DNA of 64,000 nucleotides from Coptis chinensis (lineage: Eukaryota; Streptophyta; Magnoliopsida; Ranunculales; Ranunculaceae): positions 77,397,501 to 77,461,500 of the forward strand of contig CM027385.1 in assembly GCA_015680905.1 (NCBI GenBank). Reading direction: 5' to 3'. This document shows positions 46,719 through 58,707 of the stretch, in pieces. A program made the position numbers and the translations under genes. Positions within the stretch are counted from its first letter, which is position 1; the number at the start of each line of letters is the position of its first letter. The notes under the pieces were generated by a model that was not told the DNA's origin, searched no databases, and saw only the letters and a list, made by a program, of their open reading frames with translations.

Positions 46719-48636
46719 GACGTTATACTACTTTGGTTGTTGAATTGGTCTTAGAATCAAACTGTTGTGAGAATCTCATTGATTGATTGGTTAGCTTTAA
46801 TAGAAATGCCAGATTAGTAGATTACTGATGCGCAATGTACTTGCAGATCTTAATTACATACCAGGCTCACATTGTATCCAATGCCTCAAATCACTTCTCT
46901 ATCTTAAGACACTTTTTTCTTTCAACACATCTATCATAAGACACTTGCGTCTATTTTCTCGTGTTTGTTGGCTACTTATCTCAAGTACTACACTATTTCC
47001 CTAATGTTATTTACACAACTAAAACTTTGGAGACTCAAACTTTGTATCTAAGTAAATGTTTACTTTTGTCAGCAACTTGCCTAAAGCCCATAGCATACGG
47101 AGTTTGGTGGGCGCTTATGCGGAATGATACCGAAAGTGTACAGCAACTTCCTTATGATTCATTACATTGTTGACTCTTCAGTCTTCACTCTTTATTTGCA
47201 GCATTCCTAAATCCCCACCATATATATGTATCACAGACCGGCTACTAATTATACATGCATGCGCCACAACGTGTTTATAGTTTCACTCCATTCCTCACTT
47301 TGTCAAGATTTACACAAAAAAGGTCATATTAAGATCTGGACTTATTGTATTTTTGTAAAATTCAGTCATTATCAAGTGGGTCATGCTAATAACTATATAA
47401 GCATTTGTTTGAGAAAAGTTAAGATTTAAGAATAAGAACTATATCTGCATATGAGGTTTTCATGAATAACTTAATAATAATGCCAAGAACAACACCAACT
47501 AGCTAGCTTTGGCTACTCTAAATGGTATATATTAAACTTGGTAAAATAAGAAGGGTTTATAACTGATAATTGGTGAACTAAGAATAACAGCTGAAGCTAA
47601 ATTTATAAAATTGACTACAGATTCTGATAATAAGTTTATATTAAACTTGAACAAATCAAATTGAAGCAAGATTAAAACATGCTGAACATCGAAGATGTAG
47701 TGCGTGGTACTTAACAATTGGTTTAATGTACTAGTTGGATCGAGAATATTGCCTTTTCAATTCTAGATACTATGGAACTGGATTCGAACGCCGCCGCCTA
47801 TATATATATAGACAAAACTAAACAAATTTGAAATATATGTGAAATGTGTTCTTCAAAAATATTTATTACGACAAGTAATTAAAATTATATAATTGAACAG
47901 GTAACTTTAAGGTGTGTGTGTATAAAGCTTTTGATCTTGATCAAATCATCTAAACGATGTGTATTAGCTGCAAAATGTATGCAAACCAGGAGTAGCTAAA
48001 TTGCTCTCTTATCCTACAGGTTTTGACTTTTTTTTGTGTGTGTGACATCATGAAGTCATGAACTAGTGGAAGATCTAGCTAACTTGGCATAATACATTCA
48101 AAATATCAATTGCAACACGTTTTGTACACACATGAGATCATATTATTGTTACAAATAAAGTATCGATTATTATAACAGAGGTAAAGGATTAAAAATTCTA
48201 AACAATGTTCCATGTGTTGACGCCTCTTTTTATTTAGTGGGTAATCATATGATTCCATCATTCTCTAGTTTATCAGAAAAGGTAAAAGGTGGGAAAAAAA
48301 GGTTCTTTGTATTTAGGCCATTTAGATAGATTTGCACGGTTCATTTTTAATCCTAGACGTTAGGGATAAGGAGTTAATGACGACGATGACGTCCTATGAC
48401 ACTTTATTACAAAAAAGTCCCATGTAATGTAACTCAAATGGAGATTTGTGAAGGAATTACGACAAAATTATAGTGAGTTTTGTCATGCGTGTGGAAGAAA
48501 AAGTGTGTTAGAAGTTATAAATTAATAAAAAAAATAATGTTCTTGGCAAGATCCAAGAAGATAGATATAAGGAATGTGTCATGGACTTACAATTATTATC
48601 TTAATACCCACATCTGCTTTTCAATATCTTCGATTG
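46719..48636. other. Intergenic
   Basis: About 1.9 kb without a supported gene or transposon. A short tatatatatata tract lies near 47800. Confidence 0.5.
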
Positions 48637-48646
48637 GTATATAATC
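48637..48646 (+). promoter_or_regulatory. TATA-like box of the peptide gene at 48698
   Basis: gtatataatc, about 55 bp upstream of the ATG; suits a very short 5' UTR. Confidence 0.55.
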
Positions 48647-48697
48647 CCATCTTGGTACACTAGCAAGTACCAACTACCTTATAATAACTTCACAGCA

Positions 48698-49027
48698 ATG
48701 GCTGCTCTGTCATTATTTTCATCAACATTCCTCTTCAACCTAATAATTCTACTTGTGCTCATGACAGCGGGGATTCAGGCAACTCAAACAGGCCCGATGA
48801 CGAAACTAGTAGCGGCTAGTCAAGAAAATACATTAACGGCAGAGCAAAGTCGCCGTGTAGTCATAAATTTGCTTGCAAAAGGCCATTTCCCACCATCAGG
48901 TCCAAGCCGGAAGGGCCACAATGCACCTATGTTAAAGCATGTAACAAGTTCAAGCCCTGATGTTGGTCAGAAATTTAGACAATCAACTCTTATGAAGCCC
49001 TTACCGAGTCCTGAGGCAGGGCATTAA
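48698..49027 (+). CDS. IDA/PIP-like secreted signalling peptide precursor
   Basis: Single-exon gene, 109 aa. Residues 1-28 are a signal peptide (SLFSSTFLFNLIILLVLMTA, cleavage likely after IQA). A variable propeptide follows, then the core GHFPPSGPSRKGHNAP at about residues 61-76. Its PPSGPS..HN form resembles the IDA/IDA-like dodecapeptide (PPSxPSKRHN), and SGPSxxGH resembles PAMP-induced (PIP/PIPL) peptides; both groups are ligands of HAESA/RLK7-type receptor kinases that control organ shedding, root emergence and defence. Unlike most members, about 33 residues follow the core, ending SPEAGH, which echoes the GxGH end of PIP peptides. Family assignment rests on the core motif and precursor layout. 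Confidence 0.75.
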   Translation: MAALSLFSSTFLFNLIILLVLMTAGIQATQTGPMTKLVAASQENTLTAEQSRRVVINLLAKGHFPPSGPSRKGHNAPMLKHVTSSSPDVGQKFRQSTLMKPLPSPEAGH

Positions 49028-49885
49028 TGTCAGATACTAGCGTTATATTTGTATTACATAGATTGTTACTGATTCTTTTGGACTTAAGGCCACTTACAAA
49101 CATAATAAATTGAGGCTTGATGAGATTGTTTGAAGCTTATTCAAATAAATAGTATTCTCAGTGCATACAAAACCCAAACCTTGTACATATACGAGCTGAG
49201 AATGGCCGATTTTGGCTTACATTTTGCACCTTATATAAGTTTGATGCTTTGGGCCTAAAGCAAGACTCAGGATCTAGAAAAAATTGGTTTCAGTGATACG
49301 TTTGCGGAAAGGATCGTAAGTACGAAAACCCCATAAAGATGGATTAGATTCTTTCAAAGTACCAACTAGTTTGTAGCATAGTTCAAGTTCTTGATGAAGG
49401 CCCTTCAAATCTCAGCATAACATAGGTATGCCTACACTACAAAGCTATCTATCGGATACCAGGCCAATTATACCTACATGGTAAAATACTGTGCCAATTC
49501 CACAAATGGTCGGTTTGTACTGCACAATTTTGCAGCATTTTCATCACATTTTTACCCTAATGATGCCCACATCCCTGTTTCATGATAACAATCTTGGACG
49601 ACATAGATTTATTCAGGAATTTGAAAATGTTACAAATTAAGGGACAGTACAATGAAATTCTTTTCTTGGAAAAAATCAATTGGATCAAATGGACTACCAA
49701 TTAACCATTATTTCAAATTATTATGATATTAATTCCTTTGAAGTTTAACGGGAAAGTATAACATTCTTACCCTAAGAGCTCTCTGAAATCTAAAGAAATC
49801 TTATACAGTAATACTCTTACCACAAAAATCCAAATAAATCTTCTACAAAATGAAAGGTATAATTAATCATTTTGCTCAATGAGGC
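49028..49885. other. Intergenic between the two peptide genes
   Basis: 3' UTR of the IDA-like gene and promoter of the cysteine-rich peptide gene. No other gene seen. Confidence 0.45.
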
Positions 49886-49893
49886 TATAAATA
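49886..49893 (+). promoter_or_regulatory. TATA box of the cysteine-rich peptide gene
   Basis: TATAAATA, 70 bp upstream of the ATG at 49963. Confidence 0.65.
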
Positions 49894-49962
49894 GGAATGC
49901 TCACCATATTTTCTATTCAACACTTGAAATAGTTTATAATCAGTCGGGAAAGGAAAGATATA

Positions 49963-50580
49963 ATGGAGAAAGCTTCTGTTAAGCTGATTTTATTTGTTGC
50001 ACTTCTTCTTGTTGCTTCAGGTTTCTCTTCTTTTCTCTTGTCTTTTTAAATGTAGGAATGATACTTGGGTTACTGATCACCATGTTCACCATTTTGATGA
50101 TGTATGTGATAGATATCATAGAGATTAAACATCAAACAAAGCTTGTAATAAGCATATCATGTTATATATCTACCCAAGTTCACAACTTATGTCACATGAT
50201 TAATTTTGCATGTGCTAGAATCTCTATACTCTAATAGTCAAAATTGCAACACACTAATTGAATTGTAAGTTTAATGACCTTGTTAAGGTTTCTTCAAGTT
50301 GATTGTAATTATTTAAGGTTATAAACGTAAGGCTAAACTACTCCAACTCTGTACAAATTTTTTGTATTATTATTTTTTATATATATTCCTACAAATAATG
50401 GCAAAGTCTTGATTATGGTGCAAGTATTGACAGTTTAAATTATTTGTAGGTATTCCGTCCGTGAAAGTCGAGGCCGAATGCGTTCCTGACAAACCTTGCA
50501 AAAACGACCATGGATGTGAAACCGGCCACTGCAAATGGTGTACTCCAAACTGTCTTCAGGGACGCTGCAGTTGTTCCTGA
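49963..50580 (+). CDS. Small secreted 8-cysteine peptide (defensin-like)
   Basis: Two exons, 49963-50020 and 50450-50580, 62 aa. The phase-1 intron lies within the signal-peptide coding region, as in plant defensin-like (DEFL) genes. Residues 1-28 form a signal peptide (VKLILFVALLLVAS, then PSVKVEA). The mature part of about 34 residues has eight cysteines spaced C-x5-C-x5-C-x4-C-x2-C-x3-C-x4-C-x-C. This spacing does not match classical defensins (no C-x3-C paired with C-x-C at their usual distance), so it is only defensin-like or knottin-like. Secretion to the apoplast and a defence or signalling role are inferred. Missed by long-frame searches because of the intron. Confidence 0.8.
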
Positions 50581-50829
50581 TTCCGTATTGCAATACTGAC
50601 GATGTAGGTTATATAAACAGTTATTGTATTTGTTTGTAAGACCTGAAATTGAAAAGTGACGACGATACCTTCAAAATTTTATTGTTGTTAAGGTTGTTGT
50701 ATGGGCGTTTGGATAAATTAATAAAAGTTTAGTTTTAATTGTCAATGTTGTGTCATTGTTTTTCCCGCTAGCTGCATTAGAAAGCCACCAATAATTACCT
50801 CATACGTCCTAACATCAAGGGGTAAACTC

Positions 50830-51395
50830 TGTTGGGCTGTGGAACCGTCGAGCGAATGAAGTTCGGGTATCTCACCAGCATATCTCACCAGCAAGCTTTA
50901 GAGTTCTGAAACTTTTTAGAATTTCGATGATTTGTCGATATTTCATCCCCAAGCCCATATTTCTCACCTTTTTTCTATGTGTACCTATATAAAGGAAATA
51001 GATTAGGGTTTTGAGACAACTTTTTAAGAGATTTATTTCTTGGGTATTGTGGGAGCTCTATTGAGCTAGGGTGAATGAGGCATCTTATTCTTAATTCTTG
51101 ATATCTCTTGTAAACTCTCCAATCTTTGCTATAAAGGAAACTTGGCTCTTGTGTGGATGTAGGTAACATTTACCGAACCACCTAAATCTTTGTGTCTCTT
51201 TGCATATTTACTTCCTTATTTATTGTTTGCTTGCTATGGGTGATGATAAATTAGTGGTTTTGGTTGTTTGAGTTTGTTGTGATAACTACCAAAGTCTTGG
51301 GTGGGTGATTTCCTTGGTGTGAGCTCTAAGTTGAAATCATTTGGGATAGAAAGTAACTAGATTGAGGTGTGACTTTCTAGTGAAATCTCCCAACA
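50830..51395 (+). repeat. 5' LTR of the Copia element
   Basis: 566 bp, begins TGTTGGGCTG and ends CTCCCAACA (inverted ends TGTTGG/CCAACA), directly followed by the primer site. The partner LTR is not in the window. Confidence 0.85.
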
Positions 51396-51397
51396 AG

Positions 51398-51409
51398 TGG
51401 TATCAGAGC
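51398..51409 (+). other. Primer binding site (initiator Met-tRNA) of the Copia element
   Basis: TGGTATCAGAGC, the standard plant Copia site, two bases after the LTR. Confidence 0.95.
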
Positions 51410-51531
51410 TACAGTTGAATCATTGGAACAAGGTGTGTAAGGAAAGTTTCCATCTTTAGCAGAGAAGGCTAGGTGTTTGAAGAAATTCCTCTGAGAGAGT
51501 CTCCACCGTTGTGTTGGTTCAAGTGGAAGTC

Positions 51532-52845
51532 ATGACAACCGAAAAGGAAAGCTACAAGATAGAGAAGTTTGACGGAACAAATTTCGGCTATTGGAAGATG
51601 CAAATCGAGGACGTACTCTATCAAAAGGATTTGATGGAAACATTGATATGTGAGAAGCCCGATGAGATTCCGCAAAACAAATGGGATTTGCAAGATAGAA
51701 AGGCATTGGCCACAATCCGATTGAGTCTCTCGAAGTCGGTAGCCTTCAATATTAAAACCGAGAAGACGGCGAAGTCTCTCATGGAGGCACTTACTATGAT
51801 GTATGAACAACCCTCGACCGCGAACAAAGTCTATTTGATCACCAAGCTATTTAGTATGAAAATGTCGGAGGGGACCTCCTTCAAGGATCACCTAAATGAA
51901 TTCAACCAAACTAAGGACCAATTGGAGTCGGTTGAGATTACATTTAGTGATGAGGTGCTAGCTTTGGCGATACTTGGACAATTGCCTCCAAGTTGGAAGG
52001 CGACTATGGCGGCTATTAGTGGCTCTGCGGGAATGACCAAGTTGAAGTTTGAGCACGTTGTTAGTATGGTACTAACCGAGGAAATCCGGAGACATGATTG
52101 TCCTTCATCTTTGGGGTCAACTTCAGGGTCGGCATTGAGCACTGAAAGTAGGGGAAGAAATTCAAACAGGAGTCGTAGTAAGAAAAAGTGGAGGGGGAGA
52201 TCGAAATCTCAACCTCCCCGATTGCAAAGCGTTGAACACAATCCTCGAGACATAAGTGAAGTTGTATGTTACAATTGTGGTAAGCATGGCCACTATAGTA
52301 ACAATTGCCCGGCACCAAGAAACAACAACAACATTAATAAGAACAAGAAAAAGAATCAAGAAGCTAATGTTGTTGAGATGGTAGATGATGCTTTGATATG
52401 TTCGATGGAGCACAAGAAAGAGTCTTGGGTACTTGATTCCGACGCATCTTTCCATGCTACCTCACATCGAGAGTTCCTTGAGAACGACACTGAAGGTGAC
52501 CTTGGAACGGTCTTTCTCGGTGATGACCAACCTTGTGATATTGTCGACAAGGGTGACGTGCATGTCAAGATGAATGGCTCGTCCTGGTTATTAAGGGACG
52601 TCAAACACGTTCCGGATTTGAGGAAGAATTTGATTTCTGTGGGGCAATTGGCAAGTGAAGGATTTGTTCGATCTTCACCCGTGATACTTGGAAGGTCTCG
52701 GGGTTCAATGGTTGTTGCAAATGGTAAGAAAGATGGTACTCTCTACATGACTGCACATGGTTGTGAGTCGATTCTTTGGGCACATGGCAAAGAGGATCCA
52801 AATGTTTGGCACCGCAGACTTGGTCACATGAGTGAAAAGGAATGA
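51532..52845 (+). CDS. Copia gag and protease
   Basis: 438 codons. The Gag core (YWKMQIEDVLYQKDLMETLI, FSMKMSEGTSFKDHLNEFNQ) is followed by a basic Ser/Arg stretch, a CCHC zinc knuckle (CYNCGKHGHYSNNCP) and the aspartic protease start WVLDSDASFHAT. The protease active site reads DSDAS instead of the usual DSGAS. The frame ends in the GAG-pre-integrase region (LWHRRLGHMS type: WHRRLGHMSEKE) by a frameshift at 52845. Confidence 0.92.
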   Translation: MTTEKESYKIEKFDGTNFGYWKMQIEDVLYQKDLMETLICEKPDEIPQNKWDLQDRKALATIRLSLSKSVAFNIKTEKTAKSLMEALTMMYEQPSTANKVYLITKLFSMKMSEGTSFKDHLNEFNQTKDQLESVEITFSDEVLALAILGQLPPSWKATMAAISGSAGMTKLKFEHVVSMVLTEEIRRHDCPSSLGSTSGSALSTESRGRNSNRSRSKKKWRGRSKSQPPRLQSVEHNPRDISEVVCYNCGKHGHYSNNCPAPRNNNNINKNKKKNQEANVVEMVDDALICSMEHKKESWVLDSDASFHATSHREFLENDTEGDLGTVFLGDDQPCDIVDKGDVHVKMNGSSWLLRDVKHVPDLRKNLISVGQLASEGFVRSSPVILGRSRGSMVVANGKKDGTLYMTAHGCESILWAHGKEDPNVWHRRLGHMSEKE

Positions 52846-52859
52846 AAATCCTTCACTCT

Positions 52860-54800
52860 TACGGTAAACTCCCAAAGTTACAAATGACCGAAATTGACTT
52901 ACTCGTGAGAACTGTGTATTTGGAAAGCAGAAGCGGGTGAGTTTTCAGAGAATGAGTCAGACTCCAAAAGCTAGAAGGCTTGAGTTGATTCATACAGATG
53001 TCTGGGGGCCAGCTAATGTCTCTTCACTTGGCGGAAAGTTATATTTTATGACTTTCATTGATAACCATACTAGGAAGGTGTGGGTCTATTTCTTGAGACA
53101 CAAGTTAGAAGTATTTGAAGTGTTCAAGACTTGGAAGGCCATGGTTGAGAATAAGACAAGCTTGAAAGTAAAGAAGCTGAGATCCGACAACGGTGGAGAG
53201 TATGAGGGATTCAGGTTTTAAAAGTCTTGTGTTGACAATGGCATCAAGATGGAAAAGACTTTGCGAGGGGACACCTCGCCAGAATGGGGTTCGCAGAGCC
53301 GAATGAATAGAACAACGACAGAGAGAGCTGGTGTATCGCGCAGACACTAGCAGGCTTGCCCAAGCAGCCTTAAAGTAGAAAGTGTTAGCACGGCCAGACT
53401 TACGATCAATAGAGGACCATCAGTACCTTTGGACTTTAAGATTCCAGAGGAAGTGTGGAGCTGGAAGGATGTGAACCTTTCCCATTTGAAGGTGTTTGGT
53501 TGTGTGTCCTATGTCCACATTAGTGACCAAGCTAGAAGCAAGCTTGATGCTAAGTCACTAAAGTGCACCTTTATCGGCTATGGCGGTGATGATTTTGGGT
53601 ATCGCTTTTGGGATGATCAAAATCGGAAAATCATTCATAGTAGAGATGTTGTGTTTAATGAGAAGGTGATGTACAAGGACAGAGATGAAGCACAAACCAA
53701 GGAATCGGGTACAGAGAGCGGCACAGAGTATGTTGAGTTGGAAGACTTCGATGTAAGTCGTGGTATAGTGGGAGCCCCACAGTGAGAGGATGACAGTAGT
53801 AGTGACTTAGAGAATAATGAGGATACTACACCACCGAGTCCATCTCCACCTCGTGCCCCAAGGAAGACATCCAGGCCACATGTACCGAGTACGAGATATC
53901 CGCCCTCTACCTATGTGAATTACTTGCTACTTACTGATAGTGGCGAGCCTCAATGCTATGATGAAGCATTGGAGGCGAGTGATGCAAACAAGTGGGAGCT
54001 TGCTATGCAAGATGAGATAAAGTCCCTCATCTCTAATGGCACGTGGGAGTTAGCCATATTATCCATGGGTAAGAAGGCTCTACAGAACAAATGGGTGTTT
54101 AGAGTCAAAGAGGAACATGATGGTTCCCAGAGATACAAAGCGAGGCTAGTAGTCAAGGGTTTTCGCAAGCGGTAAAGTTGACTTCATAGAGATATTCTCC
54201 CCAGTGGTGAAACTGAATACCATTTGGTCAGTGTTGAGTATTGTTGCAGTGGAATATTTATATCTTGAGCAGTTGGATGTTAAAACTGCCTTCCTCCATA
54301 GTGACCTAGTTGAGAAAATTTACATGCAGCAACCAGAGGGTTTCATCAAGAAGAGTAAAGAGAATATGGTATGCAGGCTCAGAAAGAGCTTGTATGGTTT
54401 GAAACAATCCCCTAGGCAGTGGTACAGGAAGTTTGATAACTTCATGCAAGGAAATGGCTACTATAAGTGCAACGCTGACCATTGTTGCTACTTCAAGAGG
54501 TTCGACTCCAGCTACGTCATCCTGTTGCTATATGTTGATGATATGTTAGTAGCGAGTTCTGATATGTCAGAAATTGGGAGATTGAAAGAGAAGCTAGCAA
54601 GTGAGTTCTCTATGAAGGACTTGGGTGCAGCGAAACAGATTTTAGGGATGAGGATCAGAAGAGATAGGCAGAAAGGTATTCTGGAATTGTCTCAGGTTGA
54701 GTATATTGAGAAGGTATTGAAGAGGTTCAACATGGGTAGTGTGAAACCAGTTTGCACACCTTTGGCAGTCCACTTCAAGTTGTCCAAGGAACACTCTTGA
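52860..54800 (+). pseudogene. Copia integrase and reverse transcriptase, broken
   Basis: Integrase remnants: RLELIHTDVWGPANVSSLGG, FIDNHTRKVWVYFL and KKLRSDNGGEYEGF, then a stop at 53221 and a scrambled stretch to about 53400 where the catalytic Glu region should be. Downstream: LSHLKVFGCVSYVHI (53480) and the RT, with KARLVVKGF, a frameshift near 54175, QLDVKTAFLHSDLVEKIYMQ, LRKSLYGLKQSPRQWYRKFD and YVDDMLVAS (catalytic box). It ends in LSKEHS at 54797 where the next LTR starts. Confidence 0.9.
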
Positions 54801-54966
54801 TAAGAGCCCAAAACTGTAGTTTTAACCCTATAGAGCATTTGCAATGCAAGTCATAACTATCACCCCCTCTATCACCGCCACCTCCTCACTTTTCACCCCC
54901 TCTATCACCAACCCGGTGATAAACAAGGTGAAGCTGTGCAATGCAAAGGTGATAAAAAACATCTCG

Positions 54967-55062
54967 GACGGGATGTTAGATTCCGTCTGGAGTTTTTATA
55001 ACGAGACGGAATGTAACATCCCGTCTGATATTTTATAACGAGACGGGATGTAACATCCCGTC
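54967..55062. repeat. Left cluster of 21-bp palindromes (3 copies)
   Basis: Imperfect palindromes of the form GACGGRATGT, A, ACATCCCGTC at 54967-54987, 55005-55025 and 55042-55062, spaced about 38 bp. The same motif recurs at 58340-58396 and 62032-62091. Confidence 0.92.
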
Positions 55063-55500
55063 TGATGGCTCAATACCAACAGACGCCGCGAAGAGCTCCA
55101 TTTTCACTTCATTTCCAGCCAAAATTCGATTTTGTAGCCTCCATTCACAACCTTTGAACACAAATTTCCATTCATAATGACTTCTCCATCCCCCAACCCA
55201 TCCCCACCAAGCTCACCACATCAAGAGCATTCCCGATGGTTTGGAAATGTCAAAATTTCCAAAAAAAAAAGGGGCAAAAGGGATCGTCGTCGAGAACGCG
55301 TAATGTGGGCGCAGGAGGACTAAATTGAACTTGGGTTTAATTTTCCACCGCGTTAGGAAATCGAGGACCACCCACCATTAAGCGTCAACATCGGTCCGAC
55401 AATGTAGCAAATCGAAAGTGGCGGAATCTCAAGTAAGTTTTTTTTTTTTTAAGTTAATTATTATTATTTATGTTAGTTTATATCAAGTTTGTTGTTGTTT

Positions 55501-55806
55501 GAATTTGTCGTATTATTTTAGTTTGAATTTGTATTAGTTTATATTAGTTTATTTTAGTTTGAATTTGTCGATTATTTTAGTTTGAATTTGTATTAGTTTA
55601 TATTAGTTTATTTTTAGTTTGAATTTGTCGTATTATTTTAGTTTGAATTTGTATTAGTTTATATTAGTTTATTTTAGTTTGAATTTGTCGATTATTTTAG
55701 TTTGAATTTGTATTAGTTTATATTAGTTTATTTTAGTTTGAATTTGTCGTTATTATTTTAGTTTGAATTTGTATTAGTTTATATTAGTTTATTTTAGTTT
55801 GAATTT
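55501..55806. repeat. 60-bp minisatellite, 5 units
   Basis: Five tandem units of gaatttgtcgtattatttta / gtttgaatttgtattagttt / atattagtttattttagttt with single-base indels. Lies inside the Harbinger element upstream of the PMD gene. Confidence 0.93.
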
Positions 55807-55844
55807 TATCGTATTAAGGTTTGTTGAATGTAGGAAGTACACTT

Positions 55845-57850
55845 ATGGAAAGTCGTTGTGCACTTTCAAATGTTGTGTCGCGGTGGCGCTTGTATGAAAT
55901 CAAAAAACGGATCCTAATTTTGTCACGCATCGATATTATATCCGCCACACCATTTGGGAGTTTTTTAATTGTAATTTGGGACAAAATGATCAGCGTTGTT
56001 GTTTTTGGGATAGTTGAGCGGTGGTGGCCAACTACCCACACATTTCATTTCCCATGGGGTGAGCTTGGGATTACCCCTCTTGATTTCACAATGCTCACGG
56101 GTATCCCAATTGGTTATGGAGATGCCGCCCTTTGATGAAACTTTAGAGGTTTTACTACGGCGATGAGTTTCTTTGAATGTTTTGATTTGGTTGAAGATGA
56201 TGAGCAAGACGAAGTTTTGAGATTATCGGCCGAAAGCAGCTTTTAAGGGAGGAGCTATAAATATGAGTTGGTTTACGGCGAGAGATATTTGAATAGACTC
56301 AAGGAGAAGCCGAAAGACTATCATATTGGTGAGGAGTCGATCCACGAAGTATGTACGCGTGCCTTCCTCTTCTACTTTGTTGGTGCGGTATTATTTGGAT
56401 ATGCCGATAGTTATTTACGATCGGGTGGATGGTCATGCCGCCCTCGTGACGAGAGGATGTGGGATTATGACCGGGTCAATCCATCTTAGCATACCTTTAC
56501 CGGGCTAGACCTCGCAGAGTTGAGACGAAAAGCCGCTAAAGGCAATTTGTATGCGGCTTTGTTTGGATTATACCGTAAGTCTTATTTATTAAGTTATTGT
56601 TTCATTTCATTTATTTATCTAATTATTAATGTTGACATGTTTATATATATATTGATATTGTATTTTATCTATTGATGACAAATTTATCTATTGGTGGTAC
56701 GAGCATTTTCGCGGTGTGATGCATCCCGTGGTTGAAGGTTGGAAGAGGATGAGACTCATGACCTGATTCCACGATTCAAGCATGGGGGCTTCATCGTAGA
56801 GGCAGAGGGGTATGGGGACCTATCACATAATATTCATAACACTCGCCGCCAGATTGAGCTTTTAGGAGCTAGTCGAATTGAGTGGCAACCCCGGGCCGAA
56901 GTCCTTCATCTTTCGCACCCTTTATGCGGATATTCCGTGATGTTCCAGAGAACACCGAAAATCGTAGACTATCATATATGTGTCATAGAGCAAGGTTTCT
57001 TTCTCACGCTAATGATACTTATAGGGTCACCAACGATGGTACCTTTTGGGACGATGTTGGCGGCAAGTATCCGAGAGATTGTTATACCTTACCCACCACC
57101 TATGGATATGACAACCTCGATATTCTTCCCCGCCGTTCTTTCACACTATAGAGCAAACCCAAATGAGTGGCCGACGATCGCCTTCAGTTTTACGGGCTTA
57201 CTATGACTTATATTGGAAGAGGGTTGGTCGAGGTCTCTTTGCTAGGTGCGTATACCGGGGCACCAATTTTGAAGCGGGTTACTTCGAGCATTGAGGCCCG
57301 ACATTCATTTCCCGTGAGGAGTGGAGTTGCCACAAATCCACAGCCCCGTGGTGTTTCATGATATTCGATGCCGCAAAGAACTCCACGATATTTGATGATG
57401 ATGACCTTTGGCATCGAGCATGATTACTTCTCGTGGGCAAGATATGAGAATACCTATTCCACCGAGATGCCGCAGCCGCAGGTAGCAGATTTGTCGATGA
57501 TACCGAAAGCAGCTTAGCCGAGGTTAGTATGATTTGAATTTATTTATGATTTGTTATTATTAGTATTCACTATAACCCCTAACTTGCATTTGTTTTGTTA
57601 AACAGGATGAAGTAAGGTCAGAGCTCCTTAACTACAGCTCTCTCACTTATGCTATGCGTGAGTCCTTCATGGAGTCCTCTCGCCGCAGTTTTGAGTACTT
57701 ACAAGAAGAACGTGAATCAACTTTGGAGCTTCGAGACGGTGCAAGAGTTGAGAATGCCGGAAGTGGAGTACCCTCAAGCTCAAGCTCAACCAGAGGCGCA
57801 CAAACGACGTAGGGGAGAGCTCTTCAATCGGCCTTCTCGTAGGGGAGGAG
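55845..57850 (+). pseudogene. Plant mobile domain (PMD) gene, MAIN-like, broken
   Basis: Starts at ATG 55845. Segments in three frames follow PMD order: ALSNVVSRWRLYEI, VVVFGIVERWWPTTHTFHFP, GELGITPLDFTMLTGIPIG, then RAFLFYFVGAVLFGYADS (about 56350-56410), then IEWQPRAEVLHLSHPLCGYS and VMFQRTPKIVDYHIC (about 56870-56990), and a Ser/Arg-rich C-terminal tail near 57640-57850. Likely introns near 56575-56690 and 57525-57605 (gt...ag). PMD proteins (MAIN/MAIL in Arabidopsis) act in silencing and development, and PMDs are known from transposons. Several stops and frameshifts are present. Confidence 0.7.
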
Positions 57851-58339
57851 GTCTCGAGATATTTTTTGTAGTTTGTAATAACCGTATGCCATTACTTGTC
57901 TTATGGCGCTTGGGATTGTTGTTTGTAATGAATTTTGATTAGCGTGTTTTTCTTTGATGAGTTTTGATATGAATATGTCATTAAACAAAGGAGGTTATGT
58001 CCAATTTTTTTAAGAAATTATAAGTTAGTTTTTTTACCGAGTTTCTGTGTTAGACTTGGGTGTTGTTCATGATTGTTGTTTGTCTTCTTTATTATTTTCA
58101 AAGTATATTAGCAGGTTTTTTATATGAATATGTCAATAAAACAAATGAGGTTATGGCCAAAAAAAATTAAAAACTTATAAGTTCGTATGTTTCCAAAATG
58201 GAACATTCGCTTCGCCGCTTCACATTTGTTTCACTAATTTTCGCCATTGTTGAAACAAAGAAATTTTTAGTTTGGAATATCACTCATTTTGCGTGGTTTG
58301 GTTCCGACAGTTTCGACAGAATAGTGTATGGGATACCGA

Positions 58340-58396
58340 GACGGAATGTAACATCCCGCCTCGTTTTAGGACCGAGACGGAATGTAACATCCCGCC
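58340..58396. repeat. Middle cluster of 21-bp palindromes (2 copies)
   Basis: GACGGAATGT, A, ACATCCCGCC at 58340-58360 and 58376-58396, between the PMD gene and the transposase gene, about 310 bp upstream of the transposase ATG. Confidence 0.9.
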
Positions 58397-58707
58397 CGGT
58401 TTTTAAGCCCTCCTTCCTCATTGCATTTTTTACTATTCCAAACAATGCAATTATGGATGGTGGCCCATTTGGAATTATTGAGGGTACATGGATAGACATT
58501 TGATACAATGTGTTGTCACTTGGAGAGTGAACAAAAATCTAATAAAATGTGTTGTCAATTGGTAAGTGGACCAAAATCAAAGTATCACATGTGACCTTTA
58601 TCATATGTGACCTTACCTTTCATATTTCGCTTTTACTCTTCTATCTTTTATATCAAACAAACAACATAGCCATCTTCTTCCCCACAACCAAGCTAAAAAT
58701 AGGAAAA

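Larger units (their letters stand above)
50830..54797 (+). mobile_element. Ty1/Copia retrotransposon, interrupted at its 3' side
   Basis: 5' LTR, Met-tRNA primer site, gag, protease, integrase and RT in Copia order. The sequence stops in the RT C-terminus at 54797, where another LTR begins, so its RNase H and 3' LTR should lie beyond the window. Gag (KIEKFDGTNFGYWKMQIEDV) and overall layout resemble the Tork/Tnt1 group. Frameshifts in integrase and RT show it is inactive. Confidence 0.9.
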
